Origin: Parus major
Taxonomy: Eukaryota > Chordata > Aves > Passeriformes > Paridae
Direction: 5' to 3'
Assembly (NCBI RefSeq): GCF_001522545.3
Contig: NC_031769.1
Location: 24,822,100-24,886,099 of the forward strand
Length of the DNA stretch: 64,000 nucleotides
In this document: positions 49,501 through 62,396 of the stretch, one piece after another
How positions within the stretch are numbered: the stretch's first letter is position 1
Layout of the letters: each line of letters opens with the position of its first letter
The notes under the pieces: generated by a model
Told to the model about the DNA's origin: nothing
The model's input: the letters and a program-made list of their open reading frames with translations, nothing else
Database searches by the model: none
Program-made: the position numbers and the translations under genes

Positions 49501-52500
49501 TACATCAATTTGCATTTATTTTCATAGAGATGTCCTACTGCTGCTATTTAAAAGTAGGAAGGACTGAATTGCAACCAAATGATTGTGGCCAAACATACTG
49601 ATTTATTTTTACAGACCAGGACCTTCAGAAATTCCAGACTAAATGTCATACTTAGATAAATCACACCATTATAAGAATTCACCTGTGTTTTCCACCGGCA
49701 GAATTTTTTAAATTTTTTTAAATCCTGAGACTGCCTGTGTGTAGGCTTTCTTTTATTGATGGTCAGTCTCCTAAGTAATGCTCTGTGAAGAGCACACCTC
49801 AAAATGTTTGTGTCTTGTTGAAGAAGCAGGTAGATAAACTTCCATGACTCCTTGTTTGTCATTTTAAATGCCTCCACAAGCGCTGAGGTGGGGCTTGTCT
49901 CTGTCCCCTGTTACTGGAGGGACCATGGTAACACTGGCCAAAGAAATCAGCCTCTGATTCAGTGTTTTCTCATGCCAAATTTACTTTGCTGAATTAGTAT
50001 CCCACGTATTGTATTAGAACAGATAACTTTGGCTACGTTCATTTAAAACTGGGGAAGTTTCTGTCTGTTTGTCCCTAGGGGTAAATGCGACTTCTACGCT
50101 AATAACCTTCTTGTATGTTTACTAAATATTGCCAATGACTTTTGACTTAATTCATTCAAGCACGTATTTCTTCTACAGGTCCATTAAAGTAAAAAATTCA
50201 GCGTACCCTCAGCAGAAGGGTTATTTGTGGTGTCATAGAAATCAATACAAGATGCCTATTAGTGGATTAATTTTTCATTTATACTTTAGGTTTTCTTCGT
50301 TGTTATATTAGTTTAAGGTTTTGTTTCTAATGAGCATGTAGAAGTGCATGCAATGGAAAAATAAAAAGAAACAAATCTCTTTTGGATATATATGTACATT
50401 TTAAATGCATCATTAGGTATAAATTGAGTAGAAGAACATGTATGGAAATCTTTGAAATGTTATCATCTGGGATATATAATCTTTTGCATGTTCTTAGTAT
50501 CTAGAGGTCTGGCAACTAATGTGGTTGTCTTGGAAACAGGCTTTATTTTCCTTTTGTGAATATCTAGATGTGAAGTCATCATCTTCCTTGAAAATCTAGA
50601 AGTAATACTTCTGAAAGAAATAACTGCAGATTTAAGATGCTTGTCCTCTGTTTAAAGAAGTCTGTAAGTGATGTTTGCATTGTGAGCTTTAATTATAGTT
50701 GTGTGCTTATGTTGCTAAAACAGTCTTTATTGGGTTTTTTTAGGTAAAATCCCTGTACTTAGTGTTGATATTTGTCTGGGAATTATCTGCAGTGAAACAC
50801 TGCCAAGATTTCCTAGCTTAATGTTTAAATAGAAATATTACAGTGTAACTGATGCTTTAGAAGTGAAATTCCTAAAACCAAACTGATACTATGACTTCCA
50901 GTCTTTTCCCTTGCCTTGTTTTAAATTAACAGCATGCAATACCACCTCTCCAAGGATAGAGAACCGTGGCAAGATCTTGTTTAGCCATTGGAACCCAATT
51001 GCACCCCCATTTCTTTTGTTCTACCTTCCATCTCTTCCTCCTGCTTCATTTCTTGTGCTGTACCCACATTTCAGATTGATCTCTTTTTCCAGAACTTAAT
51101 TGGCCATTTTATTTTTGCTTAAATGTCCAAGTATGTTCTAAATTTTTTAACTTCCTTATTCCTTAGAATAAGATCAGGCTTTCTGTGTAAGTCTTAAGAT
51201 GAAGCTTATTGACCTAAGTGGAGAGAAACTTAGAGACTTAGACTATGGTTGTTACCAGATGATGCAAAAAGCTTTTAGTGACCTGTATTTTGGCCCTAGT
51301 GTACAATAGTGGTGTAAGTATTCTACACTCAGAAAGAAATAAATAATCACAGTTTGTTTTTCCACAAATGACAGTAGTCACTCTAATTGTACTCTAATGG
51401 TGCTGTGTTCCATTTCGGATGCAATTTATATATGTTTACCTTGATGGCCAGGCCATAAACTTCCCACTTTCACCTCAAATTAGGATCTCATAAACTTACA
51501 TTAAAAAAGGATATTAAAGTAACATGTTATTTAAGCAACAAACAAAGCTGAGTTAGTCCTTGAGCTTTTTTCACATTCCTCTAAATAAATGTCATTTCTT
51601 TCAGTTTAACAATATTAGTTAACTGTGTTCAGAAAAAGCAGTCCATTTTATACCTTCCTGATCAAATAATAATTCTTCATGCTGATTACTAAGTATTACA
51701 TAATTATATTCCCTGGCTCCATTTCAGCTGAACAATTTTTCATTCTTTGCTCCCAAATTGCAAACAAGCAAGCAACTGAAAAAAACCCCAAACCCCAAAC
51801 CCCTTATGGTAACAATTCTATATTCTATATTGTGCATCATTGTGTTAATGTGATCAGTTCCCTGAAATTGGTTGATAGTCATGTACTAATATCCTTCTTG
51901 AATATCCTGGGAAATCCTGATATTGTTAAAGTTCTCATGGCTTTTCTTTTCAGATTAACTGTTAGTAAACTTCGATGTTTTCTTGTTCCTATTCTTTATG
52001 ATGCATATATTTTGTCCTGAAGAAATCTGTTTTACCTCTGTGCATTGTAATTGGAAATGATGACATGCTCTTTCATCCCTAGAAATGAAATTATGTGTAA
52101 TTCAAAGTTTGTTCTAAAGATAAAGGGGAAGTACAGATTTTTTCTCTCATGTGTTTCACTTTAGGATGTTGCCACATCTGATATCAGCAGCATTAGAAAA
52201 AGATAAAATAAACTCCAGGGGAGGGATTTTAGAGTCATTCAAGGAGAAATGGTATTTTTGTTGCCTTTTGTAATTAAAAAAGTACAAAACAAAATAACTA
52301 ATGAACATTTTTCTTTTACCATAAGCAAGGAAATTGATTAAGATAGCTGTTATCTACAGCCAGAGACACAGAGGCATGTAGTAGCTTTCTCAGTGAAGAG
52401 ACCCACATCTCTGGAGGACAGTGTATCTAGTCATCACATCATGTTTAAGACAGAAGTTTCTCTCTCCAATGGCCAGCACAAAGACAAGCTACATCTCTAG

Positions 52501-53607
52501 CTTCACTTAGCACGTGATATTTAGGTGTAGGCAGTCCCATTGCAAGTGCATGACTTGGCTTAAATGATCTCTGCAAATCCTTCCATCTAATAATGGACTG
52601 AAATACAAAATAGCTTATCCAAGCTGCACTTCACACAACTTGTTTTAGAGCTTCTCATGAATTACAATAGCTATTTCTTTCTTGTATATGCTTGGTATGT
52701 TGTTACTCATATGGTGTCTGCTGAGGTGATTCAAATGCTGCACAAGAAATTTGCTTTTTCACCTTCTTGCAAGACTTGCAGTGGAGCTGGACATCTTTAT
52801 TCCCTAGAGGTCCTCTGCTGTGCTAGGTACCTCAGAGTGAAAGTCTTAATTCTTCATTCTGTTGCCCTTTTCCCAGCAATTACTGTTAATTATTCACATA
52901 AGAAGCTCTTCTAATGCTGCCATAGGTCATTACTTGGTATCATTCAAATACCATTTGATAGGTATTTTCAAAAGCAGGGGGAGGGCTTACGCAGAACTCT
53001 TTGTAGTATATTGATTTTCCTTTTTTTTACATGTTAATGGTGTGACCTTTACAAAACCAAAAGTGATTTAAAATTTAAAATTTGAAATTGATAAAAGATT
53101 GCTCCTGTTAGAGGATGTGGGACTTTACAGAGGTGTTTATTCACATTAGTTAATTAAGTCGGCAGTAATTGTATTTTATGCAATTTTAAAAACGTTTAGG
53201 GCTATTTTTAATAGTCTTATCTGGTGAAATATAGGTTGTTATGGGTTATTGTGTATGTGAATGCATGAAAATGTTCACTGAAGTGGTATATCAAGCTGTG
53301 CTTAAATGAGGTTGAATTTTCATGGGTTTATTGCTGCATTTCTAGCTATACTTACGACTTCAGGTAAAATTGATGAAGATACTCTGGAATTTCATGAGGT
53401 GTAGTGCCCATTTAAAAAGCACTTCTGTAATATTGTATGTTTTTCTGATTCTCAGTTTAACATCAAAACAGTTTTACAGTAAAAAATATAGTAAATAATT
53501 TGCAGAATTCTATCTGAATTAATGTGAAATAATTAATTCAACATATCTGTGTGCAATAATAAGAACAGGGTGCTTCTTGCTGTGCTGTTCATTCACAGCT
53601 GTTTCTT

Positions 53608-53630
53608 CATGCTGCCACCTTGGCAGCATG
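53608..53630. repeat. Perfect 10-bp inverted repeat with 3-bp spacer
   Basis: The arms are catgctgcca (53608-53617) and tggcagcatg (53621-53630), exact reverse complements separated by cct. Transcribed in the intron, this would form a stable small hairpin. It is too short for a microRNA precursor. Confidence 0.85.
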
Positions 53631-56600
53631 TATTTGATTTTGCTCTGAATGACAGCAGAAACAGTTGAAATGCTGCAATTTGAAATTAACTTCCAGGGAG
53701 TGATGACAGTGGCCTGTCAGGCCGTGCTAATTTTTTTTATGTCACCCTGAAAGAAATAAATTTAAAATAAACAGATAGCATTTTTCTAGTGCCTGACTGT
53801 GCTTTGTTTAACACATCTCAGAGTAGCATTTTCTGATCTGGTCACAGTAATGTTTTTAATCAATGCTGTCATTAATTTGGTTACAGGTAGAGATAGTCTT
53901 TTTGGAATGAATGAGTACTTCAGCTTTATACTTGAACTTCTTAAAGGAGATAAAAATTTTAGACCTTTTTAAAAGAGAAAATCTGAATTGAAAGTGAATT
54001 GTATAGGTAGTTACTGTGAACAGACATATCTTACTGAGATTTTTTGGAGCAGTTGTCTAAAGTGCAGCATTGTACATGTTTAGGAAGAGGCTAGAGAAAA
54101 TAAAAATGATAATAAAACTTATGATTGTTGTTCTGTCCAGTGAAAATGGGCTCTTAACCCATTTAATTTTATGATTAAATAATAAATGTCTATCAGCAAT
54201 TGTTTAGCATATGAGATAAATGTGTGTCAGTGTGGACTGTATCTGGTAGGACTGTATATATCTGGCAGTCAGGAAGTGAGGCTTTTGGTTGTCTAATTTT
54301 TGCTTTTATTTTTCTATTTAATCATTTCTCAACTTGGAAAACAAGAAGGCTGATGCTCTTTCTGTAATGTGTGGTATTTTAGACCTCAAATGTCACCCAT
54401 CCCCTTGCCCTTTTAATGAATTTGTGCATTCTGTGAATGCCTGTGAGTCAGAGAGCAGAGGAGAACTCTGTATTTGCTTCACTTAGTGAATTTAAACAAA
54501 AACCCCTAAGGTTATTGACTATAGCAAACACTCACTTTCTGGTTTTTGGTATAAATCATTTAGAGGTGCAAGCATTTACTCATAGGGTTTTAAGAGAGCC
54601 TGATGCTTGGGTTCAGCATGCATGCTGTAGATGCCAGTGATCTGAGGTAGAGGCATGACCTCCTCTTTCAGGTGAGGGATCTGCCTGCGCACTGGCGATA
54701 CAGAGGGTTTCTGGGTGTCTCTGTGGTTGCACACACCAATGTCAATGCAGTGACATGTCCAGTTTGCACCTTGGACTGTTACCTTGGGCCTCCTTTAGAG
54801 CGAGAAGGCTGTCTGTGATGTGGATGGACTGCAGGCTGGGATTTAATACGAAATAAATCTTTTGAATGTAAATGATCAGGAGAGGTGATTGTAACTTGAG
54901 CTTGATTCTGATCCTCTGTGTTTCTGGTGACAGTCACATACAAGGGGGAAAGGCTTTTGCCATTCAGGTGGTGATTTGGGTTTTGCTTGCTTTTTTCATG
55001 TAAAAGAAAGTTTACAGCTGGTGCAGGCAGAGGATCATTGTAGTAAGATCTACTTCCAAAGAAACAATCAACCAACCTAAAAATCCACCAGGGAGGAGCG
55101 CTCCTGTGTCCCTGTGCTATCCTTGTGTATGCTGAGGCTGGCTCTGTGAGGGTGCAGGATTACTTGTGTTACATTTTGTCTCCTGTCTCTGTTTTTGTGT
55201 GAGCACAGTGCGATCCATAATTGAAATAAGATGCCCTTGAAAAATCTGCTAAGGATTTGTGTCATGATTGACGACAAACGAGTTTTGTTGTATTTGGAAG
55301 ATGTAGTTAAATATAACATAGAACGAAAGGCAGAAGTGAAGTAATTTTCTTTGTTTGAGGAAGCTAAGCAAGAATTTGTTTCTGTTCTGCTGGTAAGGAA
55401 GATGACACTAGAAAGTAGTTAAATTCTGTATTTATTAAGTTCTAATGAAAACTAGACCATACATGAATATACTGCTTCTTATTACCTGAGAGGGACTGTG
55501 ATTATTGTATTTTATGATGAAAGTTATATTATTGAAAGAAGAAATGTTAGCTTCTTCCCCTTTTATTTTTCATTATGTTTTTAAACCTGTTACAAAACGG
55601 AGTTCAGCACATTAAATTCATTTGCTGCTAGGAAAATGGCACATTGTCGCTAAAGGACACAAAATGATTCACACAAATGTCTCTCAGTGTTAGAACAGGA
55701 AAAAAGGCCACTTTATTGTCTGACTCCAGTATTTACAGATTCTCTATAGTGACCAGGGATTGGATAATTAAGTTACCACCTTCCTAATCACACTGGTCAT
55801 GCGAAACATCCATCAAAAGACATTTCTTAGAAGGAATCTGATAAACAACTTAAGTTTATAGAACTTTAATGGGAAAGTAACTAAAACTATGAAAACATTA
55901 TCAGGAGGCTTTAATTTACAGGGTGACAGCACATTTTTTGTATAGGAGCTGAATCTTAAATTACTATGTACCATCAAATCACGTAGTACCTTTCCACAAA
56001 TCACTGATCACGTAATAATAGTATTAGTTTCTGAGGGAACACTAATGTGTTAAACAGTTAATGCAGACTTTGTTTTTTCTTCATCTGGTAACACAGGCAG
56101 AAAAAATGAGTTACACCATATAGTTCATCTTGCTTTCAGCACTTCTATAAAGGCTGCAACATACTTTCTTTGATACACCACTGACTTTGGTAAAATGAGG
56201 TGAGAAAGCTCCATTTTCTGTCAGGAGCCAAACAGATCCTAGCATGATTCCACTGTCCAGTTTTGAATTTCTGTTCACATTGCAGATGGAGGTGAAACTT
56301 CAACCATTGAGGCTTTCTGGCATGTACAAAACATTTGTTTAGCTGGAATCAAGTGATGAGTGGGGACAAGTAGATGAGTCCAAAAAGAGCCAGCAGTGAT
56401 GTCCAGATGGGAGCCCACTGGAGTGCTGTGAAGCAGAACACCTGGTGTAAGGAGTAGGGGATGTCCATGACCCTGTGTCTGGGTGCAGGGCACCTGTGAG
56501 AGTGGGCATTGCAGCTTTGTTGAGGACCACCACTTCTGAGATCTGGATTCTATAATGCTGCTGTGCTGTGAGATGAAATGCTGTGATGTTAGATGAAAAA

Positions 56601-56941
56601 AAAAATAAAAAAATTGCAGACTATTTGCTAGTAATTAATTTGATATTTTTGGAAAACAGTCAACAGTTTGTAAAATTGTAACTGTTTCTTAACTGGACTT
56701 ATTTCTGGGTACCAGAGCTCATGCCTGCAGCAGTAGCTGCAGGCTGCTCCCAGATGGTTGTTATTAGCAGTGGGAAGGACCTTTTTCCAGCTGTGGAACC
56801 TGCACTGATAGGACACTGCATGAAGGGGTTCTTGGGGTTTGTGTGTTCAGTCAGATCTCTTGATAAGATGGAAAGACTTTTGCATTGCTTGCTTTCAGTA
56901 TTGTTTCTGAATTATATGCTGTGAATGTTGTTCGGTATAAT

Positions 56942-57050
56942 TAAAGTGGGGTGGGGTTTGTTTGTGTGGGTTTTTTGGTTGTTGATTTGCTTTTGGGGTT
57001 TTTTTATGAGGCTTTGTTAGTTTTTGTTTTTTGTTTTTGTTCTTTTTCTA
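56942..57050. repeat. GT/T-rich low-complexity tract
   Basis: The tract runs through ggggtggggtttgtttgtgt, then T runs with g or gg interruptions, ending in ttttgttctttttc. It is simple-sequence DNA without a clear unit. Confidence 0.65.
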
Positions 57051-57805
57051 GACCAGAGTCACTACTGAATGAATTGTTCTGTGCAGAAATGCAAAGATAG
57101 AATAAAATAGAATGAGGTAGAATGGTTGATGTGTAACTGTCAGTGTGTTACTGGTCTGCTGGGTAGCTTCAGAGATCACATTTGTTCAGCTGCCTTGATA
57201 AGAAATTCTGTAAATTACGAAGTTGAAGAATTAACCAATACAATTTTTTCTCTTATCATTACCATGTGATTGTTCAATCACTGGGAAAAAACCTATTTAG
57301 TTTCTTTTAAACCCTACATCAGCTCTACCATGAGGTAGTACCACTGAGGTATAAGTTTACCATGGGAATTAACTGTGGTGTCACTGTTTCTGAATGCCTA
57401 TTTAATTTAAATGCAGGAGAGGTGATGTTGGGAAGAACCTTAAAGAATCAGTTTGATTCAGAGTCCATACGAATAAAATCTATTTTTGTTTGCCTCAGTT
57501 TTATCTACCTATTTTCTTTAAATCTACATGAATTAAGCTTTGCAACAGGGCTGGTAAGACCCTGCTGATTTCAGTGAGGCTTGACATAGTCCACTAACAA
57601 TGTAATGTATTTATGTTAGTGTCATTTTGAAGTTTATCATGAGCTTATGAATATCTTTCTTCTTGCCCACTTCTGTGGAATTATTAAACATACAGCTGAA
57701 GCAGTGGCTTTAGTTACTTTTTGTGGTAATTGGATTAACAATTCAGTACACAATGCCGACGTTTCTTTTAGCTGAAAATTGGGAATAATGCTTTTCTGGA
57801 TGGTT

Positions 57806-57849
57806 ACAAAGTGTTTACATAGTGTTTACAAAGTGTTTACAAAGTGTAT
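57806..57849. repeat. 11-bp tandem repeat, four copies
   Basis: The unit acaaagtgttt repeats at 57806-57816, 57817-57827, 57828-57838 and 57839-57849, with one substitution in the second copy and one in the fourth. It lies about 340 bases before the exon 2 acceptor. Confidence 0.85.
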
Positions 57850-58188
57850 CCTATTGATATCCTGCTATATAGGAAAGATTATTTTAATACATATGTTAGA
57901 TCTATAATTAAATTTTGTTTTGTTTTCAGTAGTAGTATATGATAGGGCATTAATCTATACATATATGAATTTTAAACCAGCTGCATAAAATTGACTGTAG
58001 ATACTAGAAATGCTTTAATAACTTTTCTTTCTTATCAAAAGTGTGAGGTTTTTTAATCATTTCTTGTTGATTAATAGACTGTAGGAGATTGTATTAAAGT
58101 ATGTTGTTACAATAAAATGCTATTAAAAAAAGTTGACCTGAATCTTGCTTTTGTCAGTTTTGTGACCTTTATATTTCTTTCTCATTAG

Positions 58189-58389
58189 AACTATGCAGCA
58201 CTGATCCAGCAACAAATTAATGAGGACAAACAAAACTTGAGAGAAAAGGCTGTATATGGAATCCAGCTGACAGAAGAAAAACTTAATGACTTCCGTGATG
58301 AACAGATTGGGCAGCTGAAGGAACTGATGGACGAGGCTACCAAACCAAGTAAAAACACCATTTCTAAAGACTCAGAATACAAAACTTAA
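58189..58389 (+). CDS. SDHAF3: SDHAF3 (ACN9), coding exon 2 and stop
   Basis: This exon encodes residues 55-120 and the TAA stop (58387-58389). It continues in phase 0 from exon 1. It starts N-Y-A-A-L and carries the family's C-terminal conserved block [15 protein letters not shown] (about residues 83-97), which matches vertebrate SDHAF3 closely, followed by a lysine/serine-rich variable tail. The acceptor is a good polypyrimidine tract ending in CATTAG. The last residues after ATKP (103-106) differ from what I recall of the mammalian tail and the total is about five residues shorter, which is normal variation for this end. No frameshift or early stop is present, so the gene looks intact. Confidence 0.95.
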   Translation, partial: NYAALIQQQINEDKQNLREKAVYGIQLTEEKLNDFRDEQIGQLKELMDEATKPSKNTISKDSEYKT

Positions 58390-58555
58390 AAGATTGAAAA
58401 AATATTTTAATGCATATGGAAGTGTTTTGAAACTGCTTTTTCCAGTTGTACATGAATGTGGTTTCTGTAAGATAATGGATGCTGCTGATGCTATAACTTG
58501 TCTGAAATGGATGTGTTTCACTTTTTGTGCAAGAATAAATGGAAAAATTGAATAA
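58390..58555 (+). other. SDHAF3: SDHAF3 3' UTR (short form)
   Basis: This is the stretch from the stop codon to about 16 bases past the first canonical polyadenylation signal. It is AT-rich and has no long frame. The end is inferred from the signal position, not from transcript data. Confidence 0.6.
58534..58539 (+). terminator. SDHAF3: Polyadenylation signal AATAAA of SDHAF3
   Basis: A canonical AATAAA lies 145 bases after the stop codon. It is followed within 50 bases by a T-rich element (about 58585-58610), as expected for cleavage and polyadenylation. A second AATAAA at 59072 belongs to the downstream LTR. Confidence 0.7.
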
Positions 58556-58789
58556 TCACAACACTTTTATGTTAATTGCATTATTTTTTTTCTTCTTTTT
58601 TTCCTTCTAATGGATGTTGAAGACAAAGAATTTGGGAAAAGTAAATTGACATTTTTAAAATACGGAGTTGTTAGTGTTTCTTGTTTTGTAATCTTGGCAC
58701 CTGTAGAGCAAAACATCTTTCTGTTTGTCTGTCATCCTCTTCCTTAATGGAAAATTTGCTATTAGCATTTATTTTCCATGGAGGTCAGA

Positions 58790-59290
58790 GAACCAGCCAG
58801 CAGAGAGCTTGCTGCACTCCCTTGGAGAACTCATCTATAATCCACAGGCCCTGTTGTTCTGGAGAGCAACAAAATTTCTCCCCCAGAGACCTTTGCAACC
58901 CTATGTTAATCCCTGGTTCACCATTGGTTCTTCCCTTTACTCTCCACCCCCGTGCCTGCATCCCATTGGTTACTGGTTTCTCCCTGTCTCTCACCTTCCC
59001 TATATCTAGCCCGGTTTTTCCCCAGTTGAGAGAGCTTCTGTGCTGGCTCCCTCCACAGAGAGCCCTGCTCTAATAAAGGCTGATTTCTCTGTGGAATTGC
59101 TAGCCAGAGCTCCAGTCCTTTCTCCCCTGCGTTGCCTGGGAGAAGCTGCTGCTGAGCTGGACGCTGCTCTCTGGGCCAGGAGAGGGACGTGCCTGTTGCT
59201 CAGGGAGCCGTCCTTCTCAGGACTCTTCTTCAGGAAGGTCATGGCACTCCTGCCATCCCAGCCACTGTGGCAGTTTTCTGGTGAGGATTC
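58790..59290 (+). mobile_element. Solo-type endogenous-retrovirus LTR downstream of SDHAF3
   Basis: The segment is far more GC-rich than its surroundings and has retroviral LTR architecture. Two inverted CCAAT boxes (ccattggttc near 58921, cccattggtt near 58962) are followed by a TATA element (tatatcta, 59001-59008) and then AATAAA at 59072-59077, about 70 bases on, which fits U3-R-U5 on the + strand. No gag, pol or env sequence adjoins it, so it looks like a solo LTR. The exact TG...CA ends and target-site duplication could not be fixed; the ends given are estimates. Frames of 94-130 codons within it are not recognised as proteins. Confidence 0.65.
59072..59077 (+). terminator. AATAAA polyadenylation signal within the LTR
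   Basis: The hexamer AATAAA follows the LTR's TATA element by about 65 bases, the usual spacing of R-region signals. It could also terminate read-through transcripts of SDHAF3, being on the same strand. Confidence 0.55.
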
Positions 59291-62200
59291 AGTAGACAAA
59301 GGAAAGGTACTAGAGTGGGTTTGTTTTCATGGAAAGAAATGGGCAGTATTAGAAAAGCATACTACTGGTGAAATTGGAAGTTGGCTTTCTTCTTGAGCTA
59401 ATTGTGAAAAGTACTTTAAAATAAAAGATGTAGCTCATAATTAAATTAACCTTGAATCATTCTTATGCAGAAAATTCTACATTTTTTTTCAAAGCTAAGT
59501 TCATATTATTGTTAGTAAAATTTTTAAAAACCTTTAATGAGTGGGTTGTGCTGTAGTTTGAATTGTTTGAATTAAAAAGTTCTTTAAAAACTTGGGATCC
59601 TATATTATGAAATATTTTTTACAGTTCAGGATTTGTAAATGATCACAGAAATTCTGTTGATAATACTGTATGATGAACATTATTAATATATTTCTAATAG
59701 GTTAAATATTCAGTAAGACAATGTGTGCTTGTTGTAACATATACTGTTGGAACTAAAAAAAAAAATGGGGGTTTTTTCTGTTAAGAAAAACACACCCCTT
59801 TCTGTGCAAAAGACAGCTTTAATTTCATCTTCCAAACCTAGTTTTATATTATTAGTTTTGTTCTATTTCTGGACCTTTCTCTGTCTGTTACCCACAGCAC
59901 ATTCAAGGCAACAGAATTTCTTTGCTTTTGTGGAATAACAGCTTTGACAAGAAAGCACATTTCCATCTGTCTCAATTTGTAACAACATGCTGTTTGCCAG
60001 AGCTGTGCTCCTGGATTGTAACAGAGTGGGGAGCAATTTCAGGAGCAGCCTCTTTTTTTCTCCTTTACCTCTTTTCCCAATTCTTTGATGGGATTGTAGG
60101 CTGCAAGTTGCTCATTTCTACTAAAAGTTCACTTGTAGGATTGCTGTGTGAGAGACGTGTGTTTGCTTCGCTCCATCTTCCTCTGGCACCCACTGCCTTG
60201 TATGTGCAGTAGGAACATGCTGTAACTTCAAACACCTAATGCAAACAGGATGGAAGGGCAGAGATGACATCCAGGCTGCAGGGCTGTTCACAGGTCCTGA
60301 TTCTTGGTGCTTCAGGGGCATGGTTGGAGAGAATGGCAGCTCCTTCCTGGCCTGCTCCATACCTGGGACGCCCCAGCATCAAAGTGGGAAGCAAATGGCA
60401 TGTGAAAATAGGAAACTTGAAAATAGTCTCTGATACTGACATTCACACACTCCTAAAGTCTTGTTCTTTTTTCAGTTTAAAGTCTAAAAATCTAATCCAG
60501 CTCCAGAGTTTAGGGCATAAAGATTTATTCTGTTGCACTTCCATCAGATGTAATCAGAAATTCCATCACTAAATCTATTTGGTTTTCATACCAAAAGTAA
60601 TTTTCATGTGTTGGCAACAGATTTAGTTTCCAGTACTTGATTGGTAGTAGACCTGCTTTCCAGTCAATGTCCAAATTGCTTCAAATTAATTTCAAATACT
60701 GCAATTTAAAGCGTCGTTACTTTTATCAATATATTTAATGGCACTTGTTAGTTCAATTAAACTAGTTAAAATACTTGTTTTGCATCTGTCTACTCATGTA
60801 TGCACCGAGATTTTTAGAGGCTAAATTAATTAATAATGAAAAATTGCTATATGGTATGAAAAACTTAAGCTTGTAATGAGACCGAAAAGGAGTTGGAGTC
60901 AAGGTAAACATTTTTACATGCACAACCCTGTTTCTAGTAAATCCAACAGTTTTTTCTTTCATTCCTAGCAGTAGTTTGTATTTGGTACAATATTTGTATT
61001 CTTGTCTAAAACGACTCTCACAAAAGCCAAAATTCCATTATGGGAATGAAGCATCTTTCAAGATTGCTGGCTTTAAGACAGACAGTGCTAATAGTAAGGT
61101 GTGCTCTGGTCTGAGCAGGGCTTATGCGAGTGGTGGGGCCCCACAGAAGCTTTGTGATGCCAACACTGCCATGCATTAAAAAAATTCTTTGATTAACAAG
61201 TGTGGTTAGTGACAGTTAAGTTGAGGAAAACAGTGCGCTTCTCATTGTGGTCACAGAAAGAGAGTGACACAGATGCTGTTTCTTTAATTTCTGGGATTTT
61301 TTAAGGTACAGGACACTTCTGTGGGTAACTTTACACTTGGTTTAAAGGACAATGAACAGAAGAAAGCATCTATTAGAAATGCTTCAAAACTTCAAACAGT
61401 GTGCTATTTCAAATGGCAAGAGTTGTCTAGAAGAAAAAAATTATACTTACCTTATAAGGAAAAATAGCCCATATCACTTTAGAAGAGTACAAACTCTTGT
61501 GTTTTCTGTGTTGTATGCATTGCTGCTATAAAACTCACCACTGAAAGTCTTCTACCACCCTTAAAAGACTTCTCTCCATTCAGCTTAACCATTAAGAAAG
61601 ATCCATTATATTTTGTTGTTCTCTTCTGGAGCTAAAAAAGAGTGATGCAATTCACTGGCTGACTTGGCTGAGCCTTATCTGGGGTAACACTTTCTGTGAT
61701 TTCCTGGCAGCTGGTAGGAGTTGGAAGGAGCTGAAGTTTTAAGTAGCTGGAAAAAACACAAGCTGAAGTCTTTCCAACTAGTAAAGAATTTTCAGAAATC
61801 TCTCTCATTAAAAACTACCAGTTTTGATATGCAAAGTTATACATCTTAAAAAGAACAAATAAAATGTCCTTCTTTCAGTGTTTTATTATGCCTATGATGT
61901 AGGTTTCTGCTTTTTTTTAACTGACTGCCTGGCAAGAGCTATTAGGATATATTTATTCCTTAAAAATAAATTAATAATGTAACATCTTGAAGGTAGGATT
62001 TATGAAGAAGTTTTATTCCTTAGCTATTTGGATTTTAATATTTTGGAATTATTAGTGGACATTCTATTTCTTCTTGAATACGTATTTGTGAAACACTGAC
62101 AATGCACGGATGAGTCAGTGGCTGAATTTTAGTTGGCTTCTAGTTAAAAATATTGGACAGTTAATGAAAGAAACAGGCTTTTTTCTGCCTGTCATAATCT

Positions 62201-62396
62201 ATTTTATTTTCTACTTTCTGTAGCTAAACTAATAGCAGATAGAAGGCTGAATCTTCCAGCAGACTGATTTATCCAAGTGGGACCAGGAAGGATCTATGTA
62301 CCTTTGATGTAGAGTGAAAGCTGAATCACTGCATCACTGTGAAAAACAGCTCACATTCTGGGGCAAAATGAGTCTCTATGTGCTATCTGGCTTAAC
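59291..62396. other. Intergenic DNA downstream of SDHAF3, no gene recognised
   Basis: AT-rich unique sequence with chance frames up to about 102 codons (60264-60572 and overlaps on both strands). No repeat family or RNA gene is recognised. Confidence 0.35.

Larger units (their letters stand above)
40511..58188. other. SDHAF3 intron, 3' part, no exon recognised
   Basis: About 17.7 kb of mainly AT-rich, unique-looking sequence. Frames of about 60-113 codons occur (for example 43533-44136 on both strands and 47754-48059 on the + strand), but none has a recognisable domain or exon structure. Small structured items are a perfect 10-base inverted repeat at 53608-53630, a GT/T-rich tract at about 56942-57050 and an 11-base tandem at 57806-57849. 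The intron ends with the pyrimidine-rich acceptor ttatatttctttctcattag (AG at 58187-58188). Confidence 0.4.

Noticed and set aside
53608..53630. microRNA precursor
   Set aside because: The stem is only 10 pairs with a 3-base loop; a pri-miRNA hairpin needs about 30 paired bases, and the flanks do not extend the stem.
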